Shown here piece by piece: positions 62,465 through 64,000 of a stretch of DNA of 64,000 nucleotides. The notes under the pieces were generated by a model. It had not been told where the DNA came from. It was given only the letters and a program-made list of their open reading frames with translations, and made no database searches. A program made the position numbers and the translations under genes. The stretch spans positions 22,962 to 86,961 of the forward strand of contig MNRS01000019.1 in NCBI GenBank assembly GCA_001916065.1. Reading direction: 5' to 3'. Position 1 is the first letter of the stretch, and every line of letters begins with the position of its first letter. This DNA is from Clostridium sp. 28_17. GTDB taxonomy: Bacteria; Bacillota; Clostridia; TANB77; CAG-508.

Positions 62465-64000
62465 TTATTCCCATTCAATTGTTGCAGGTGGTTTAGAAGT
62501 TATATCATACACAACACGGTTTACATGGTCAACTTCGTTTACAATTCTTGATGAAACTTTTTCTAAAACTTCATAAGGAATTCTGCTCCAAACACCTGTC
62601 ATAAAATCTGTTGTTTCAACTGCTCTTAATGCAACAGTATAGTCATAAGTTCTTTCGTCACCCATAACACCAACTGATTTTAAATTTGTTAATACTGCAA
62701 AATATTGATTAATATTTTTGTGTAATCCTGCATTTGCAATTTCTTCTCTGAAGATATAATCTGCATCTTTTAAGATATTTAATTTATCTTCAGTAATATC
62801 TCCAATAACTCTTATTGCAAGACCTGGACCGGGGAATGGTTGTCTAAATACTAAGTTTTCTGGCATTCCTAATTCTAATCCTGTTTTTCTAACTTCATCT
62901 TTAAATAAATCTCTTAAAGGTTCAATTATTTCTTTGAAGTCAACATAGTCAGGTAAACCACCAACATTATGATGACTTTTTATAACAGAACTTTTTCCAA
63001 GACCACTTTCGATAACGTCAGGATAAATAGTTCCTTGTACTAAGAAATCAACAGTACCAATTTTTTTTGCTTCTTCTTCAAAAACTCTTATAAATTCTTC
63101 ACCAATAATTTTTCTCTTTGTTTCTGGGTCACTAACACCTGCAAGTTTTGCTAAAAATCTATCTTTAGCATTAACTCTAATAAAGTTAATATCTTGATTT
63201 TTGAAAACTTCCTCAACTTCGTCACCTTCGTTTTTACGAAGCAAACCATGGTCAACAAAAATACAAGTTAAGTTTTTACCAATAGCTCTTGAAAGTAAAA
63301 CTGCAGCAACAGATGAATCAACACCTCCAGATAGGGCACATAATGCTTTTTTATCACCAATTTTTTCTTTTAATTTTGCAATACTTTCTTCAACAAAAGA
63401 AGATATAATCCAGTCTCCTGAACATTTACAAATATTAAATAAGAAGTTTTTAATTACTTGTGTTCCATTTATAGAACTATTAACTTCTGGATGGAATTGG
63501 ATACCGTATAAATTTTTTTCTTTGTTTTCCATTGCGGCATTTGGACAAGATGAAGTATGTCCAATGTTTTTAAATCCTTCTGGAACTTTTTCAACAAAAT
63601 CTGTATGGCTCATTAAGAAACCATTTGTATTTTCAAAGCCTTCAAAAAGTAGGGAAGAATTGTCAATAGATACATCTGTTGTACCATATTCTCTTTTATC
63701 TGCTCTTGCAACATTACCACCTAATGTATATGTCATAAGTTGCATTCCATAGCATATTCCAAGTACAGGAATTCCAAGTTCAAAAATTCCTTCTGCACAT
63801 CTTGGAGAATCTTCTCCATATACACTTGCAGGTCCTCCTGTAAAAATGATTCCTTTTGGATTTTTTTCTTTGATTTTTTCAATAGAAATGTCAAAAGGGA
63901 CAACTTCTGAATAAACATTACATTCTCTTACACGTCTTGCTATTAATTGATTATATTGTCCACCGAAGTCTAAAATTAAAATTAATTCATTGTTTTTCAC
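62465..64000 (-). CDS. guaA: GMP synthase (glutamine-hydrolysing)
   Basis: 511 residues reading to the window edge. The first codon used is GTG at 64000-63998, so the start could lie beyond the window, although ELILILDFGGQYNQLIARRVRE is the usual beginning. Class I amidotransferase domain with the cysteine in GICYGMQ and FHPEV; PP-ATPase domain with ALSGGVDSS; C-terminal dimer domain ending RVVYDITSKPPATIEWE. It converts XMP to GMP using glutamine and ATP. Confidence 0.97.
   Translation of the reverse strand: MKNNELILILDFGGQYNQLIARRVRECNVYSEVVPFDISIEKIKEKNPKGIIFTGGPASVYGEDSPRCAEGIFELGIPVLGICYGMQLMTYTLGGNVARADKREYGTTDVSIDNSSLLFEGFENTNGFLMSHTDFVEKVPEGFKNIGHTSSCPNAAMENKEKNLYGIQFHPEVNSSINGTQVIKNFLFNICKCSGDWIISSFVEESIAKLKEKIGDKKALCALSGGVDSSVAAVLLSRAIGKNLTCIFVDHGLLRKNEGDEVEEVFKNQDINFIRVNAKDRFLAKLAGVSDPETKRKIIGEEFIRVFEEEAKKIGTVDFLVQGTIYPDVIESGLGKSSVIKSHHNVGGLPDYVDFKEIIEPLRDLFKDEVRKTGLELGMPENLVFRQPFPGPGLAIRVIGDITEDKLNILKDADYIFREEIANAGLHKNINQYFAVLTNLKSVGVMGDERTYDYTVALRAVETTDFMTGVWSRIPYEVLEKVSSRIVNEVDHVNRVVYDITSKPPATIEWE

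Noticed and set aside
63201..63752. 183-codon forward ORF over guaA
   Set aside because: Antisense to the conserved guaA frame, with no family match.

Overview
The window is very AT-rich, with purine-rich coding strands, strong AGGAGG-type ribosome binding sites, short intergenic gaps and a YtvI-like sporulation-associated permease. This points to a low-GC, Clostridia-type Firmicute, probably an uncultured gut anaerobe. The species cannot be fixed from the sequence. No rRNA, tRNA, CRISPR array or prophage block was seen.

Layout. 1-4.3 kb: the end of an ABC exporter, then a large two-domain protein (HExxH zincin plus transglutaminase-like triad) overlapping a partner ORF. 4.6-7 kb: yebC and an RlmD-type rRNA methyltransferase. 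7-28 kb: an accessory patchwork of single-gene enzymes (Nudix, HAD, Ppx/GppA, SDR, radical SAM, alpha/beta hydrolase, Sel1, PAP2, FCP1-like) mixed with many decayed genes: patatin, PlsC, PepD, ToxN, a Ppx remnant and two SDR remnants. Within it lies a membrane XRE regulator fused to a BNR/Asp-box propeller. 27.8-40.7 kb: mostly housekeeping genes (trmL, Cof-HAD, ABC exporter, M29 aminopeptidase, rusA, cysE, pth, rng-type RNase, rimO, smpB) with two cell-wall/secreted proteins. 40.8-46.2 kb: a surface-protein region centred on two prepilin-like proteins with C-type-lectin/FGE-type ends. 46.4-56.7 kb: a type II fatty-acid cluster in the order birA-fabH-fabD-fabG, then fabF-accB-fabZ-accC-accD-accA-fabI. 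56.7-64 kb: small membrane and cytosolic proteins, murD, a Pro-rich conserved protein, a CBS protein, ytvI and guaA.

The most interesting region is 41.4-44.6 kb. Both prepilin-like proteins end in the RGG/RSG...GLF or AGR...GFR pattern of diversity-generating retroelement (DGR) target proteins. The last ~140 bases of the first gene are about 48% GC and about 12% A, in a gene otherwise near 25% GC. That is the expected footprint of adenine-directed mutagenesis. Short hairpins follow both putative variable regions. No reverse transcriptase or template repeat is in the window, so the mutagenesis machinery would have to act from elsewhere. The second gene is also split by a slip in a run of seven A.

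Three themes recur. (1) A dispersed palindromic REP-like unit (GGGATTG...CAATCCC) sits between housekeeping genes and probably doubles as a terminator. A 281-bp element with ~81-bp terminal inverted repeats lies between fabZ and accC. (2) The rare codon CGG sits at three separate apparent frame breaks, where skipping the C restores or fuses the reading frame. (3) Several 5' leaders carry hairpins placed to hide or reposition the ribosome binding site. Coordinates and motifs were read by eye; family calls rest on motif recognition, not on searches.
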